NCBI GenBank assembly: GCA_964630305.1
Contig: CAZVTR010000015.1
Location: forward strand, 1-48,424
DNA from: JAKPPT01 sp964630305
GTDB taxonomy: Bacteria; Spirochaetota; Spirochaetia; Treponematales; UBA12059
Length of the DNA: 48,424 bases
Direction of reading: 5' to 3'
Shown piece by piece: positions 34,183 through 41,492 of this stretch. Below the pieces are notes generated by a model, which ran no database searches, was not told the DNA's origin, and saw only the letters and a program-made list of their open reading frames with translations. Position numbers and translations under genes: made by a program. Position 1 is the first letter of the stretch. Every line of letters begins with the position of its first letter.

Positions 34183-34953
34183 TTACTTAATTTCCCCAAT
34201 ATCGCTGATACAGCAGTCTTCCCATTTTGAACCAGGATAGACACTGATAATTTGAATTGCAACAAACCATCGTATGGTTAAATCTTTAGCATCCATACCA
34301 TACACCTGAGTTTTAGGGACATTTCCAGGCGCTTGGGGCAAAGGAAGCTCCTGCCAGCCCATAGTATCCTTAAGCTCTACCTCTCTGACAGCATATGCTT
34401 TAACGTTAATATAAAAATCAAATGCTTCCCCGATGTTTTTTCGTTCTGCTGCTAAAAGCCAGACTTTAATTTTTCTTGGCCGGGCGTTTTTTGTGTAGAG
34501 ATCGGTATTTTTCTGAAAACCATTTCGTATTCCAATATTTTTTAGTCCTGGTATTGGTGCTATAACAACCTCTCCAATACCTGTCCCTTTAACTCCCTCT
34601 ACCCAGCATGTTTCTGGATTATCATCCCTGAGGCTTTGCGCTGAATACATGCTTGCCCAGTTTGCAAGCGCCCAAGCATACTCATATTGAGCTTCCATAT
34701 CGGCTTCTTCGTCGCCGGTAGCCGCAGGCTGTGCAGGAGGCTTTCCCTCAGCCTTTAAAAACGATGATGACCACGCATCATTATAGATGCCGCCTCCGTC
34801 ACAAAGCTCAGGTATTACATAGTCAATTTTAATATTCCGCAAGTCAGGGTTCCCGTATGTTTTTGGCGGATCAACCGTAACAAATTGTCCATACAAAAAA
34901 ACGGCTATGCTTGTAAAAACTAATACAATTGCCAATAAACCTATTTTTTTCAT
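34183..34953 (-). CDS. Secreted protein with discoidin-like (NADase-type) glycan-binding domain
   Basis: 256 residues from ATG 34953, GGAGG 5 nt upstream. A signal peptide is present (MKKIGLLAIV...FLYGQF, cleavage near residue 23). Residues about 90-256 show the discoidin-like fold: SAQSLRDDNPETCWVEG followed by GTGIGEVV, then IGIRNGFQKN, NARPRKIKVWLL, and a late strand WFVAIQIISVYPG. This pattern is that of the NADase-type glycan-binding domain, which binds carbohydrate. The first 70 mature residues are unrecognised and include a Pro/Ala-rich acidic stretch. It is divergent from another secreted adhesin-like gene, suggesting a surface role. Confidence 0.78.
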   Translation of the reverse strand: MKKIGLLAIVLVFTSIAVFLYGQFVTVDPPKTYGNPDLRNIKIDYVIPELCDGGGIYNDAWSSSFLKAEGKPPAQPAATGDEEADMEAQYEYAWALANWASMYSAQSLRDDNPETCWVEGVKGTGIGEVVIAPIPGLKNIGIRNGFQKNTDLYTKNARPRKIKVWLLAAERKNIGEAFDFYINVKAYAVREVELKDTMGWQELPLPQAPGNVPKTQVYGMDAKDLTIRWFVAIQIISVYPGSKWEDCCISDIGEIK

Positions 34954-34996
34954 ACACACCTCCTCACCATGGTTTAAATTGCTTTACTAATTGTAG

Positions 34997-35025
34997 ATTA
35001 TAAAACAGCCAAATTCTCTCGTCAA
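34997..35025 (-). promoter_or_regulatory. Promoter for the discoidin-like gene (minus strand)
   Basis: On the minus strand: TTGACG (35025-35020), 17-bp spacer, TATAAT (35002-34997), one mismatch from consensus in total. Confidence 0.7.
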
Positions 35026-35078
35026 ACTATATCTCAAAAAACAAGTATTTTCATGCTTATTAAAATAAGTGTTGCCGC

Positions 35079-35106
35079 TTGATAACAACCAGGCGTGAAT
35101 TATACT
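35079..35106 (+). promoter_or_regulatory. Promoter for the PLAT-domain gene
   Basis: TTGATA (35079-35084), 16-bp spacer, TATACT (35101-35106); predicted start near 35113, about 59 nt before the ATG. Confidence 0.55.
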
Positions 35107-35171
35107 TAATACTGTGCAAGCTTGCTGATTTTTTTACAACAAACCTATAATTTTAGATGCGGGGGTATTTT

Positions 35172-36635
35172 ATGGTAAAAAAAGTTTGTATAGTTCTTCT
35201 TTGTACGGCAATAGTTTTTTTAGTATATGCCCAGACTTTCGCAGGCTATGATGTACTTGTAATAACTGGATCTGTCGATGGCGCCGGTACTGATGCGAAC
35301 GTATCTATCAAACTTTATGGGACAGCAGGGACATCGGCTTTTATTAGCCTTGCACAATCAAACTGCATCGAGTCCACAAATGGCCTATTTGAAAACTCAA
35401 GCTGGGACACATTTAGGCTAACATCTCCAACTGTTAGTAATTATGGAACACTCCAAAAATTGCAAATAAAACATGATAACAAAAACAATAGGCCTGGATG
35501 GTTTCTCGGCGCAGTTGTGGTTTTTAACCGTAGCACCGGTGAACAGGCTGTTTTTTATGCCAACCGCTGGCTTGCTACTGATGAAGGAGACAAAAAAATC
35601 GATATTACGCTCGATAAAAGCCAGGCTGTGTACTACGCCTACAAAGCCCCGTATGAACTTTCCTATCCCTGGCAGCATGAAACTGTTGGCGTCTCAAAGG
35701 GTAAGGCATGGGGCAATAAATCAAGCGGAGCACTCGGCATCTACTGCGATGCATGGGCAGGAGGAAGCGTTGCTGCCTCCGATATGGGTGTGAGTTTTTA
35801 TACCAGCAGCCCCAATGCAGTATTTGTACGATCACGAATTATTTACACGGGCGGTACGGCAACGTATGCGCTTGCCTCTTTTGCAGATCTCTATGTAGTT
35901 CGAAACTATAATGGCACTGAATACAAGCGAGCAATTAGCCATGCATTTTCCGGTCCCGTTGTAATCGATAAAGTAATAGGACTAGCTGGAATTGCAGCCG
36001 GCGCAGGCGGCATTGAAGCGCTTGAACAGCTATGCACGATCTACGATGCTATAAACCTGCTCTCCAATCTGGAAACACTCGCTAATGCACAAAACGCATC
36101 CCGTATTGTCGATACATTTTCATTTAACAGCACCAACGGACGCAATACAGTACGAATCGGCATGCGGGGCGATGCCAGCGGCGTAGTAACTGGCTCAGGG
36201 TTTGTCATTGTCGGCGGAGCAATCGCAAGCATAGAAATTGTTGGTTTTTACACACCGCCCGTACCGCCGCAAACCAATCAAACGGCGTATACAAAAATTA
36301 CTAAGACCGCTAAAGACACAAAAGAGTATCCCATCTATAACAGAAGCTGGGGCTGGCACCAGACCCATACGTATGACCTTGGTTCAGTAACAGCAATACA
36401 ATCGCTGTCTGGCACCATAGTAGCAGGCCCATCGGAACAAAAAAATATCACATACACCTGGCAGATTCGCATATCAAATGACGGTAGCAACTGGACAACC
36501 ATCTATACATTCCAGGTACCTGGCGGAACCTCGAGCAATTTTTCGGTATCGGGACTTTCGATTAACTGCCGCTACGTGCAAATATTTACTAACGGACAGG
36601 GTTTTGTAGATGATTCAACACTAACTGTTAATTAG
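35172..36635 (+). CDS. Secreted protein with PLAT/LH2 domain and discoidin-like C-terminus
   Basis: 487 residues from ATG 35172 (GGGGG 6 nt upstream); the signal peptide ends FLVYAQ. Residues about 25-150 form a PLAT/LH2 beta-sandwich: GYDVLVITGSVDGAGTDANV, KLQIKHDNKN, GWFLGAVVV, then NRWLATDEGDKKID, each a hallmark of that lipid/protein-binding fold. A middle region (about 160-360) has Gly/Ala-rich, strand-like sequence and is unrecognised. Residues about 370-487 look like an F5/8 (discoidin) type domain: WHQTHTYDLGSVTAI, YTWQIRISNDGSNWTTIY and CRYVQIFTNG. A carbohydrate- or lipid-binding surface or secreted protein is the most likely reading. PLAT domains are uncommon in bacteria. Confidence 0.8.
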   Translation: MVKKVCIVLLCTAIVFLVYAQTFAGYDVLVITGSVDGAGTDANVSIKLYGTAGTSAFISLAQSNCIESTNGLFENSSWDTFRLTSPTVSNYGTLQKLQIKHDNKNNRPGWFLGAVVVFNRSTGEQAVFYANRWLATDEGDKKIDITLDKSQAVYYAYKAPYELSYPWQHETVGVSKGKAWGNKSSGALGIYCDAWAGGSVAASDMGVSFYTSSPNAVFVRSRIIYTGGTATYALASFADLYVVRNYNGTEYKRAISHAFSGPVVIDKVIGLAGIAAGAGGIEALEQLCTIYDAINLLSNLETLANAQNASRIVDTFSFNSTNGRNTVRIGMRGDASGVVTGSGFVIVGGAIASIEIVGFYTPPVPPQTNQTAYTKITKTAKDTKEYPIYNRSWGWHQTHTYDLGSVTAIQSLSGTIVAGPSEQKNITYTWQIRISNDGSNWTTIYTFQVPGGTSSNFSVSGLSINCRYVQIFTNGQGFVDDSTLTVN

Positions 36636-36637
36636 CA

Positions 36638-36677
36638 GCTCTATATAAATAGAGCGAAGCACTCATAATACAGTGCT
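36638..36677 (+). repeat. Two adjacent hairpins between the PLAT gene and the next
   Basis: GCTCTAT-ATAA-ATAGAGC (36638-36655) starts 2 nt after the stop codon; AGCACT-N8-AGTGCT (36658-36677) follows. Neither has a T-run, so they may be processing or mRNA-stabilising structures rather than terminators. Confidence 0.3.
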
Positions 36678-36699
36678 ATTAGTATGAGGAGGAAATACT

Positions 36700-37290
36700 A
36701 TGGATGATACTCAGACCTATCTCGATCCAGGACTGCCGGACGGCCTCGTAATGAACAACACGGGGACTGGACTTGAAATTACAAGAAAATGGTTTTCTGT
36801 GCTGCATATTTTTACAGCATTTTTTGCGCTCGTATGGTGCGGATTTCTTGTTTTCTGGTATAGCATTCTTGCATCATTCTCTGCGCCAGGCGAGGAAGCA
36901 ACTCATTTCCTCCTCATTTTCTACCTGTTCCCGTTAATTCATGTTGCTGTTGGTATAGGGTTACTCTACTACTCGCTCTGCGGTTTTGTGAACAAAACGA
37001 CAATCAGTGTGGATTGGGAAAACCTCAGCATTAAACATCATCCCCTTCCCTGGAGGGGCAACAGAACTATTCCAAGGTCAGATATAAAACAGCTCTATGT
37101 AAAGCGGCAGGAATCTCGAACACGAAACGGTACAAGCATTACGTATGACATTAATCTTATTACACAGAGCGGTCGGGATATAAAACTCGTTAAAGGGCTC
37201 CCTGCCGATGAACAGGCTCGTTTTATAGAACGGGAAGTCGAAAAATATCTCCATATCGAAAATGTACCGGTGCGCGGAGAATATGCATAG
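36700..37290 (+). CDS. Membrane protein with PH-like cytoplasmic domain
   Basis: 196 residues, GAGGAGG before ATG 36700. Two membrane segments (about 33-62 and 70-92) are followed by a soluble part (about 95-190) with alternating strands: KTTISVDWENLSIKHHPLPW, RTIPRSDIKQLYVKRQ, YDINLITQSGRDIKLVKGL, and an amphipathic helix EQARFIEREVEKYLHI. This is the organisation of bacterial PH-like (bPH) membrane proteins; no catalytic motif is seen. It is 64 bases after the PLAT gene and may share its transcript. Confidence 0.65.
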   Translation: MDDTQTYLDPGLPDGLVMNNTGTGLEITRKWFSVLHIFTAFFALVWCGFLVFWYSILASFSAPGEEATHFLLIFYLFPLIHVAVGIGLLYYSLCGFVNKTTISVDWENLSIKHHPLPWRGNRTIPRSDIKQLYVKRQESRTRNGTSITYDINLITQSGRDIKLVKGLPADEQARFIEREVEKYLHIENVPVRGEYA

Positions 37291-37364
37291 AAAAACAATC
37301 TAACCTATGCACCCTTGCAAATTACAATATTTTCTTATAGAGTAGATAACTACACATGATGCTT

Positions 37365-37387
37365 CCTGCAGTTTCTGTAGCTGCAGG
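37365..37387 (+). repeat. Stem-loop CCTGCAG-N9-CTGCAGG before kamD
   Basis: A 7-bp perfect stem followed by TTTAGTATTATT. It could be a weak terminator of the preceding gene or part of the kamD leader. I see no cobalamin or lysine riboswitch signature in 37291-37423. Confidence 0.35.
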
Positions 37388-37423
37388 TTTAGTATTATTC
37401 TCACTCTAAAAAAAGGATGTACT

Positions 37424-38992
37424 ATGAGAATCAAACTGCATCTTCCTAAAGACAGAATCGATTATGCCCGCCAGCTTGCAAAACAAATTGCTGCTCCTGT
37501 AGGAGCCTTTATCGATGCTCACAGTTCGGTAACTGTGGAACGTGCAACACTCCGCCTTGCGGGAGCCGATGGCGCTAATGCCGATGGAGTACCCGTCCCC
37601 AACCTTGTTGTTGATCAGGTAAAATCAGCTGATCCTGCACTGCTTGAAGACGGTGTTCTAATTCGATATATCAACGCACTTATCAAAACGGGTCTTTCTA
37701 CGCAGGAACTTAATAAAAAGATTGCTGAAGGTTTTAATGTAATGAGCCTTCCTTTAAGCGACCGCTCGGCAATTGAAGCGAAATGCAACGAGCTAGTGGC
37801 ACAGGGACTTGGAAAAATTAAAGATAACCGCGCCTATCGGGACAGGAAACTTGAAGAGTTTCATGACCGCAATAACAAGCCGCTGCTCTACCTCATTGTT
37901 GCAACGGGCAATATTTACGAGGACGTTAAACAAGCTAAAGCTGCAGCCAAACAGGGTGCCGATGTTATCGCTGTAATCCGCACTACCGCGCAAAGCCTCC
38001 TCGATTATGTTCCGTACGGCGCAACCACGGAGGGTTTTGGCGGAACCTATGCAACACAGGAAAACTTCCGCATCATGCGCGCTGCGCTCGATGAAGTTAC
38101 CGAGCAGGAAAAGCGTTATATCATGCTCACGAACTATGCGTCTGGTCTCTGTATGCCAGAAATTGCAGCAATGGGCGCCCTTGAACGGCTCGACATGATG
38201 CTCAATGACTCAATGTACGGCATTCTCTTCCGCGATATCAACATGTACCGCACCTTTGTTGACCAGAAGTTCAGCCGCATGATCAATGCGTATGCCGGTA
38301 TTATTATCAACACCGGAGAAGACAACTACCTTACCACGAGCGATGCCTATGAAAAAGCCTATACCGTACTCGCAAGCCAGCTCTTGAATGAACAGTTTGG
38401 ATTTATGGCTGGACTCCCCGCACGCCTTCTCGGATTGGGACACGCATTTGAAATGGATCCTTCCATTAAAAACGGATTCCTCTATGAGCTTGCGCAGGCT
38501 CAAATGGCACGCGAAATCTTCCCGGAACATCCGCTTAAATACATGCCGCCCACAAAATTCATGTCGGGAGACATATTCAAAGGCTTAGTGATGGACAGCA
38601 TGTTTAACTTTGTTTCAAAAGCAACCAATCAGGGAATTCATCTCCTGGGCATGCTCACCGAAGCTATTCACACACCTTTTATGATGGACAGATACATAGC
38701 TGTTGATAATGCAAAATATGTCATGAACAATATCGAAGATTTTTATGATGATGTAGAGTTCCGAAAAGATGGTATTATCGTACGCCGTGCGCATGAGGTG
38801 CTTGATAAAACGATAAAATTCCTCGAAGAAGTTCAGGCAATTGGTTTGTTTGATGCTATTGAACGCGGACTCTTTGCTGATGTTAAGCGTCCTAAAGATG
38901 GCGGCAAAGGATTCGAAGGGCTCATCAAGAAAGGGCCAAATTACTTTAATCCTTTTGAAAAACAGCTCAAGCAGGAACTCAATATTAAATAA
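37424..38992 (+). CDS. kamD: Lysine 5,6-aminomutase, alpha subunit
   Basis: 522 residues, matching the usual alpha-subunit length. With KamE it uses adenosylcobalamin and pyridoxal phosphate to move the terminal amino group of D-lysine or L-beta-lysine to the next carbon, a step in anaerobic lysine fermentation. The N-terminus MRIKLHLPKDRIDYARQLA and internal AHSSVTVERATLRLAGADG, YLIVATGNIYEDVKQAKAAA and GATTEGFGGTYATQENFR are typical of the TIM-barrel subunit. AAAGGATG precedes the ATG. kamE follows after 12 bases. The other fermentation genes (kamA, kdd, kce, kal) are not in the window. Confidence 0.95.
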   Translation: MRIKLHLPKDRIDYARQLAKQIAAPVGAFIDAHSSVTVERATLRLAGADGANADGVPVPNLVVDQVKSADPALLEDGVLIRYINALIKTGLSTQELNKKIAEGFNVMSLPLSDRSAIEAKCNELVAQGLGKIKDNRAYRDRKLEEFHDRNNKPLLYLIVATGNIYEDVKQAKAAAKQGADVIAVIRTTAQSLLDYVPYGATTEGFGGTYATQENFRIMRAALDEVTEQEKRYIMLTNYASGLCMPEIAAMGALERLDMMLNDSMYGILFRDINMYRTFVDQKFSRMINAYAGIIINTGEDNYLTTSDAYEKAYTVLASQLLNEQFGFMAGLPARLLGLGHAFEMDPSIKNGFLYELAQAQMAREIFPEHPLKYMPPTKFMSGDIFKGLVMDSMFNFVSKATNQGIHLLGMLTEAIHTPFMMDRYIAVDNAKYVMNNIEDFYDDVEFRKDGIIVRRAHEVLDKTIKFLEEVQAIGLFDAIERGLFADVKRPKDGGKGFEGLIKKGPNYFNPFEKQLKQELNIK

Positions 38993-39004
38993 GGGAGGAT
39001 CAGC

Positions 39005-39745
39005 ATGAAACTTATTAGAACATACGGTGATACGCTTGATGATGGCAAAGTCCAGCTTTCGTTTACCCTCCCGGTGCCGGATGGAGCCCGCGGCAGAGAA
39101 GCCGCACGGAGACTCGTACTTGCATGGGGTTTCAAAGACTGCGAAGTAGTGCATTCTGCTCCGCTTTCTGAAGAATTTTCTTTTTATGTGGTATACGGAA
39201 AAACCGAAACTGCAATCGATTTTGATACTGTCGAAGCTGATGAAATCGATAAAGATGCCTCAATGAGCATGGATGAAGTCAATGAGTTTATCCGGCAGCA
39301 CATTAAGCGTAAAGTTGTTGTCGTTGGAGCATGCACAGGCTTCGATGCACATACGGTGGGTATAGACGCAATTATGAACATGAAAGGCTATAACCATCAC
39401 TATGGACTTGAGCGTTATCCTGAAATTGAAGCATATAATCTTGGCGCACAGGTCCCCAATGAAAAGCTCATCGATTTTGCCGTAAAAGTAAAAGCCGATG
39501 CTATTCTCGTAAGCCAGGTAGTAACGCAAAAAGATACGCACATTCATAATATGACTGAATTTATAGAACTGCTCGAGGCAAAAAACCTGCGCGGTAAATT
39601 TATCTGCATCGCAGGAGGTCCGCGCATTGGCAATAAACTGGCTGTAGAACTTGGCTTTGATGCTGGTTTTGGCCGCGGCACCTACGCTGATGATGTCGCA
39701 ACGTTTATTGTCAAAAAACTTGTAGAAAAAGCACAAGCATCGTAA
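39005..39745 (+). CDS. kamE: Lysine 5,6-aminomutase, beta subunit (B12-binding)
   Basis: 246 residues, GGGAGG before ATG 39005. It carries the cobalamin domain: the B12-binding motif FDAHTVGID places the Co-coordinating His at residue 116, and GAQVPNEKL and GGPRIGNK mark the rest of the Rossmann-like fold. A lysine (residue 127, in NMKGY) lies 11 residues after that His, the same spacing as the His133 and Lys144 pair of the clostridial enzyme, where the Lys forms the Schiff base with PLP. Both cofactors' key residues are therefore intact. Translation is coupled to kamD. Confidence 0.95.
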   Translation: MKLIRTYGDTLDDGKVQLSFTLPVPDGARGREAARRLVLAWGFKDCEVVHSAPLSEEFSFYVVYGKTETAIDFDTVEADEIDKDASMSMDEVNEFIRQHIKRKVVVVGACTGFDAHTVGIDAIMNMKGYNHHYGLERYPEIEAYNLGAQVPNEKLIDFAVKVKADAILVSQVVTQKDTHIHNMTEFIELLEAKNLRGKFICIAGGPRIGNKLAVELGFDAGFGRGTYADDVATFIVKKLVEKAQAS

Positions 39746-39753
39746 TACAATGC

Positions 39754-39782
39754 TTGACAAAAGTGCGATAAATCGGTATAGT
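39754..39782 (+). promoter_or_regulatory. Promoter of the tRNA-Asp gene
   Basis: TTGACA (39754-39759), 17-bp spacer, TATAGT (39777-39782): the strongest promoter in the window, starting about 14 bases before the mature tRNA. Confidence 0.8.
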
Positions 39783-39802
39783 CCGTTACTGTCAACTGAC
39801 AC

Positions 39803-39876
39803 GGGGGCGTAGCGAAGCTGGTTATCGCGCTGGCCTGTCAAGCCGGAGATCGCGGGTTCAAGCCCCGTCGCTCCCG
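39803..39876 (+). tRNA. tRNA-Asp (anticodon GTC)
   Basis: Full cloverleaf: acceptor GGGGGCG with CGCTCCC, D-stem GCGA/TCGC, anticodon arm CTGGC-CTGTCAA-GCCGG with GTC at 34-36, T-loop TTCAAGC, discriminator G73. CCA is not encoded. Confidence 0.96.
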
Positions 39877-39877
39877 A

Positions 39878-39904
39878 AAGCCTGCTTCAAAAGCGGGCTT
39901 TTTT
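39878..39904 (+). terminator. Rho-independent terminator between the two tRNA genes
   Basis: AAGCCTGCTT (39878-39887) pairs with AAGCGGGCTT (39891-39900), with a 3-nt loop and a T-run. tRNA-Asp is therefore transcribed alone. Confidence 0.88.
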
Positions 39905-39919
39905 ATTATAACCGCTATA

Positions 39920-39931
39920 GCCACTAGTGGC
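39920..39931. repeat. 12-bp perfect palindrome before tRNA-Pro
   Basis: GCCACTAGTGGC, with no spacer, 16 bases upstream of the tRNA-Pro 5' end. Role unknown. Confidence 0.3.
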
Positions 39932-39947
39932 TGGCTAAATTGTCTAT

Positions 39948-40020
39948 CGGGTTGTAGCGCAGGGGCTAGCGCGCTTGGTTCGGGACCAAGAGGTCGTGGG
40001 TTCAATTCCCACCAGCCCGA
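39948..40020 (+). tRNA. tRNA-Pro (anticodon CGG)
   Basis: Cloverleaf with acceptor CGGGTTG/CAGCCCG, D-stem GCGC/GCGC, anticodon arm CTTGG-TTCGGGA-CCAAG with CGG and G37, T-loop TTCAATT, discriminator A73. The C1-G72 pair and A73 are the bacterial tRNA-Pro identity elements. CCA is not encoded. Confidence 0.96.
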
Positions 40021-40170
40021 TATCTATCCCATCATGCTGTATCATTGCTCACAACCTTCTTGACGCTATCGTTGTTTTTTTCAAATACTGCGCTATTATT
40101 TTTCCTCAGAGATATCCCAAAATGAGCGGCAGTACGCGCTCAGGATATGCTAACACAATAAGGAGCGTAT

Positions 40171-41394
40171 ATGAAAAGACTGGCATTACTTATATGTGCC
40201 TGTGCTTCGCTTGCCCTCTTTGCGCAAGAAGAACCAAGTGCAGAGAACGTGCTCAACACAGCACGGGACAAATACCAGGCATCCCAATCAGGATCAGCAC
40301 AGCCTGGTACTAATCAATCCGATGCTGCAGCATTCTCTTCTGCTTCCGGAGACAATCAGCTTACTGGCGCTGATACTTCTGCAACCGGCAATGAATTGAT
40401 TCTGCCCTTTATGATCGGATTTGTCCCCGGCATACAGTTTCCGGGAGGCTACAGCAGTGTTGCTTTTGGCGGGTTTGTGATTGGCGGTGCTGTCAATAAC
40501 GTGTATGGCTTTACCGCATCTGGTGTATTTAGCATTGCGCAGGATATATACGGATTTCAAGGCGCGGGTGCTTTTACCATTGCCCAGCATGTATATGGAT
40601 TCCAGGGTGCTGGTATATTCAATCTAGCAGAAGGCCTCGCAGGCACACAGGCAGCCGGAATATTTAACATTGCCTCTAACTCCGGAAAAGCGGTACAAGT
40701 CGCAGGTATTTTTAATATTAGCGGCGGAAGCGCTGGCGTACAGACTGCCGGCATTTTTAACATTGCGCAAGATGTACAGGGAGTGCAAATAGCAGGAATT
40801 TTTAATCAGGCACATAAAGTTTCCGGCGTGCAAGTCGGACTTATCAATATTGCAGATTCCGTTCAGGGACTTCAAGTTGGTGTTATCAATATTTCACATG
40901 ATGGCATTAACACGGTTGGTTCGAGCTATGAGCCAGACACAAGGCTATCAACCCTTTTTTGGAGAAACGGAAGTTCATCGCTCTATACCATTATTCAGGG
41001 CAGCCTCCCGTATGAAGCTATCTTTAAACCAGATGTTGATATTCTCTGTTCTGCAGGTCTTGGCACACGAATCGGGAGCCGACAGCTCTATCTTGACGCT
41101 GATATTTCTAAGTCCATATTCTTTTCAAAGCTAAAAACAATCATTTACAGCGCGTTTAACAATAATAGTGCCGATGCCGCACTACTTAACGATGCATCAT
41201 TTATCACAGCGCGGCTCACACTCGGATCAAAAATCTTTGGTTTTAATATGTTTATTGGCTGGCGCTACGATATAGAACAACCCAATAGCTCATTAGTTCC
41301 AGAGCTTTTGAAAACCGGCACCGTTTCGTCGATACGATTCTTTGGCACTGATTATGCAGTATACCGGCGCTGGTTTTTTGGACTCAGTCTGTGA
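40171..41394 (+). CDS. Secreted surface protein with LA_2272-like 14-15-residue repeats
   Basis: 407 residues, AAGGAG before ATG 40171, signal peptide ending ALFAQE. A Ser/Gln/Ala-rich low-complexity linker (about 35-72) precedes a hydrophobic strand. Residues 111-244 consist of nine tandem units of mostly 14-15 residues with the core GVQxAGIFNIAxx (for example VYGFQGAGIFNLAEG and VQGVQIAGIFNQAHK), as in LA_2272-type surface repeat proteins of Leptospira and some Bacteroidetes. The C-terminal part (about 250-407) has alternating strands ending RWFFGLSL with a terminal Leu, as in an outer-membrane barrel. Probably exposed on or anchored in the outer membrane; function is unknown. Confidence 0.8.
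   Translation: MKRLALLICACASLALFAQEEPSAENVLNTARDKYQASQSGSAQPGTNQSDAAAFSSASGDNQLTGADTSATGNELILPFMIGFVPGIQFPGGYSSVAFGGFVIGGAVNNVYGFTASGVFSIAQDIYGFQGAGAFTIAQHVYGFQGAGIFNLAEGLAGTQAAGIFNIASNSGKAVQVAGIFNISGGSAGVQTAGIFNIAQDVQGVQIAGIFNQAHKVSGVQVGLINIADSVQGLQVGVINISHDGINTVGSSYEPDTRLSTLFWRNGSSSLYTIIQGSLPYEAIFKPDVDILCSAGLGTRIGSRQLYLDADISKSIFFSKLKTIIYSAFNNNSADAALLNDASFITARLTLGSKIFGFNMFIGWRYDIEQPNSSLVPELLKTGTVSSIRFFGTDYAVYRRWFFGLSL
40501..40902 (+). repeat. Protein-level tandem repeat region (9 units)
   Basis: Codes for residues 111-244 of the surface protein. Units are conserved in protein but diverged in DNA, so this is an old, selected repeat and not a recent slippage array. Confidence 0.75.
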
Positions 41395-41433
41395 CATAAG
41401 TAGTTAATTCTTAAGTAAATTTTGGACAGCAGC

Positions 41434-41472
41434 AACAGCCTGGTCTTTAGCACCAGGCTGTTATATTGTTAT
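41434..41472. terminator. Stem-loop between convergent surface-protein and MFS genes
   Basis: AACAGCCTGGT (41434-41444) pairs with ACCAGGCTGTT (41452-41462), an 11-bp perfect stem; flanking T-richness is modest. Likely a terminator for both strands. Confidence 0.65.
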
Positions 41473-41492
41473 AATTAGAAGTGCTCCTTGTT

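Noticed and set aside
37291..37423. Cobalamin or lysine riboswitch before kamD
   Set aside because: Only 133 bases with one simple hairpin; none of the conserved cores can be found.
38615..39841. Antisense frames opposite kamD/kamE
   Set aside because: They mirror two well-supported enzymes and one runs into the tRNA-Asp gene.
40501..40902. CRISPR-like or slippage array
   Set aside because: The periodicity exists in the protein; DNA units differ too much and there are no constant repeats with unique spacers.
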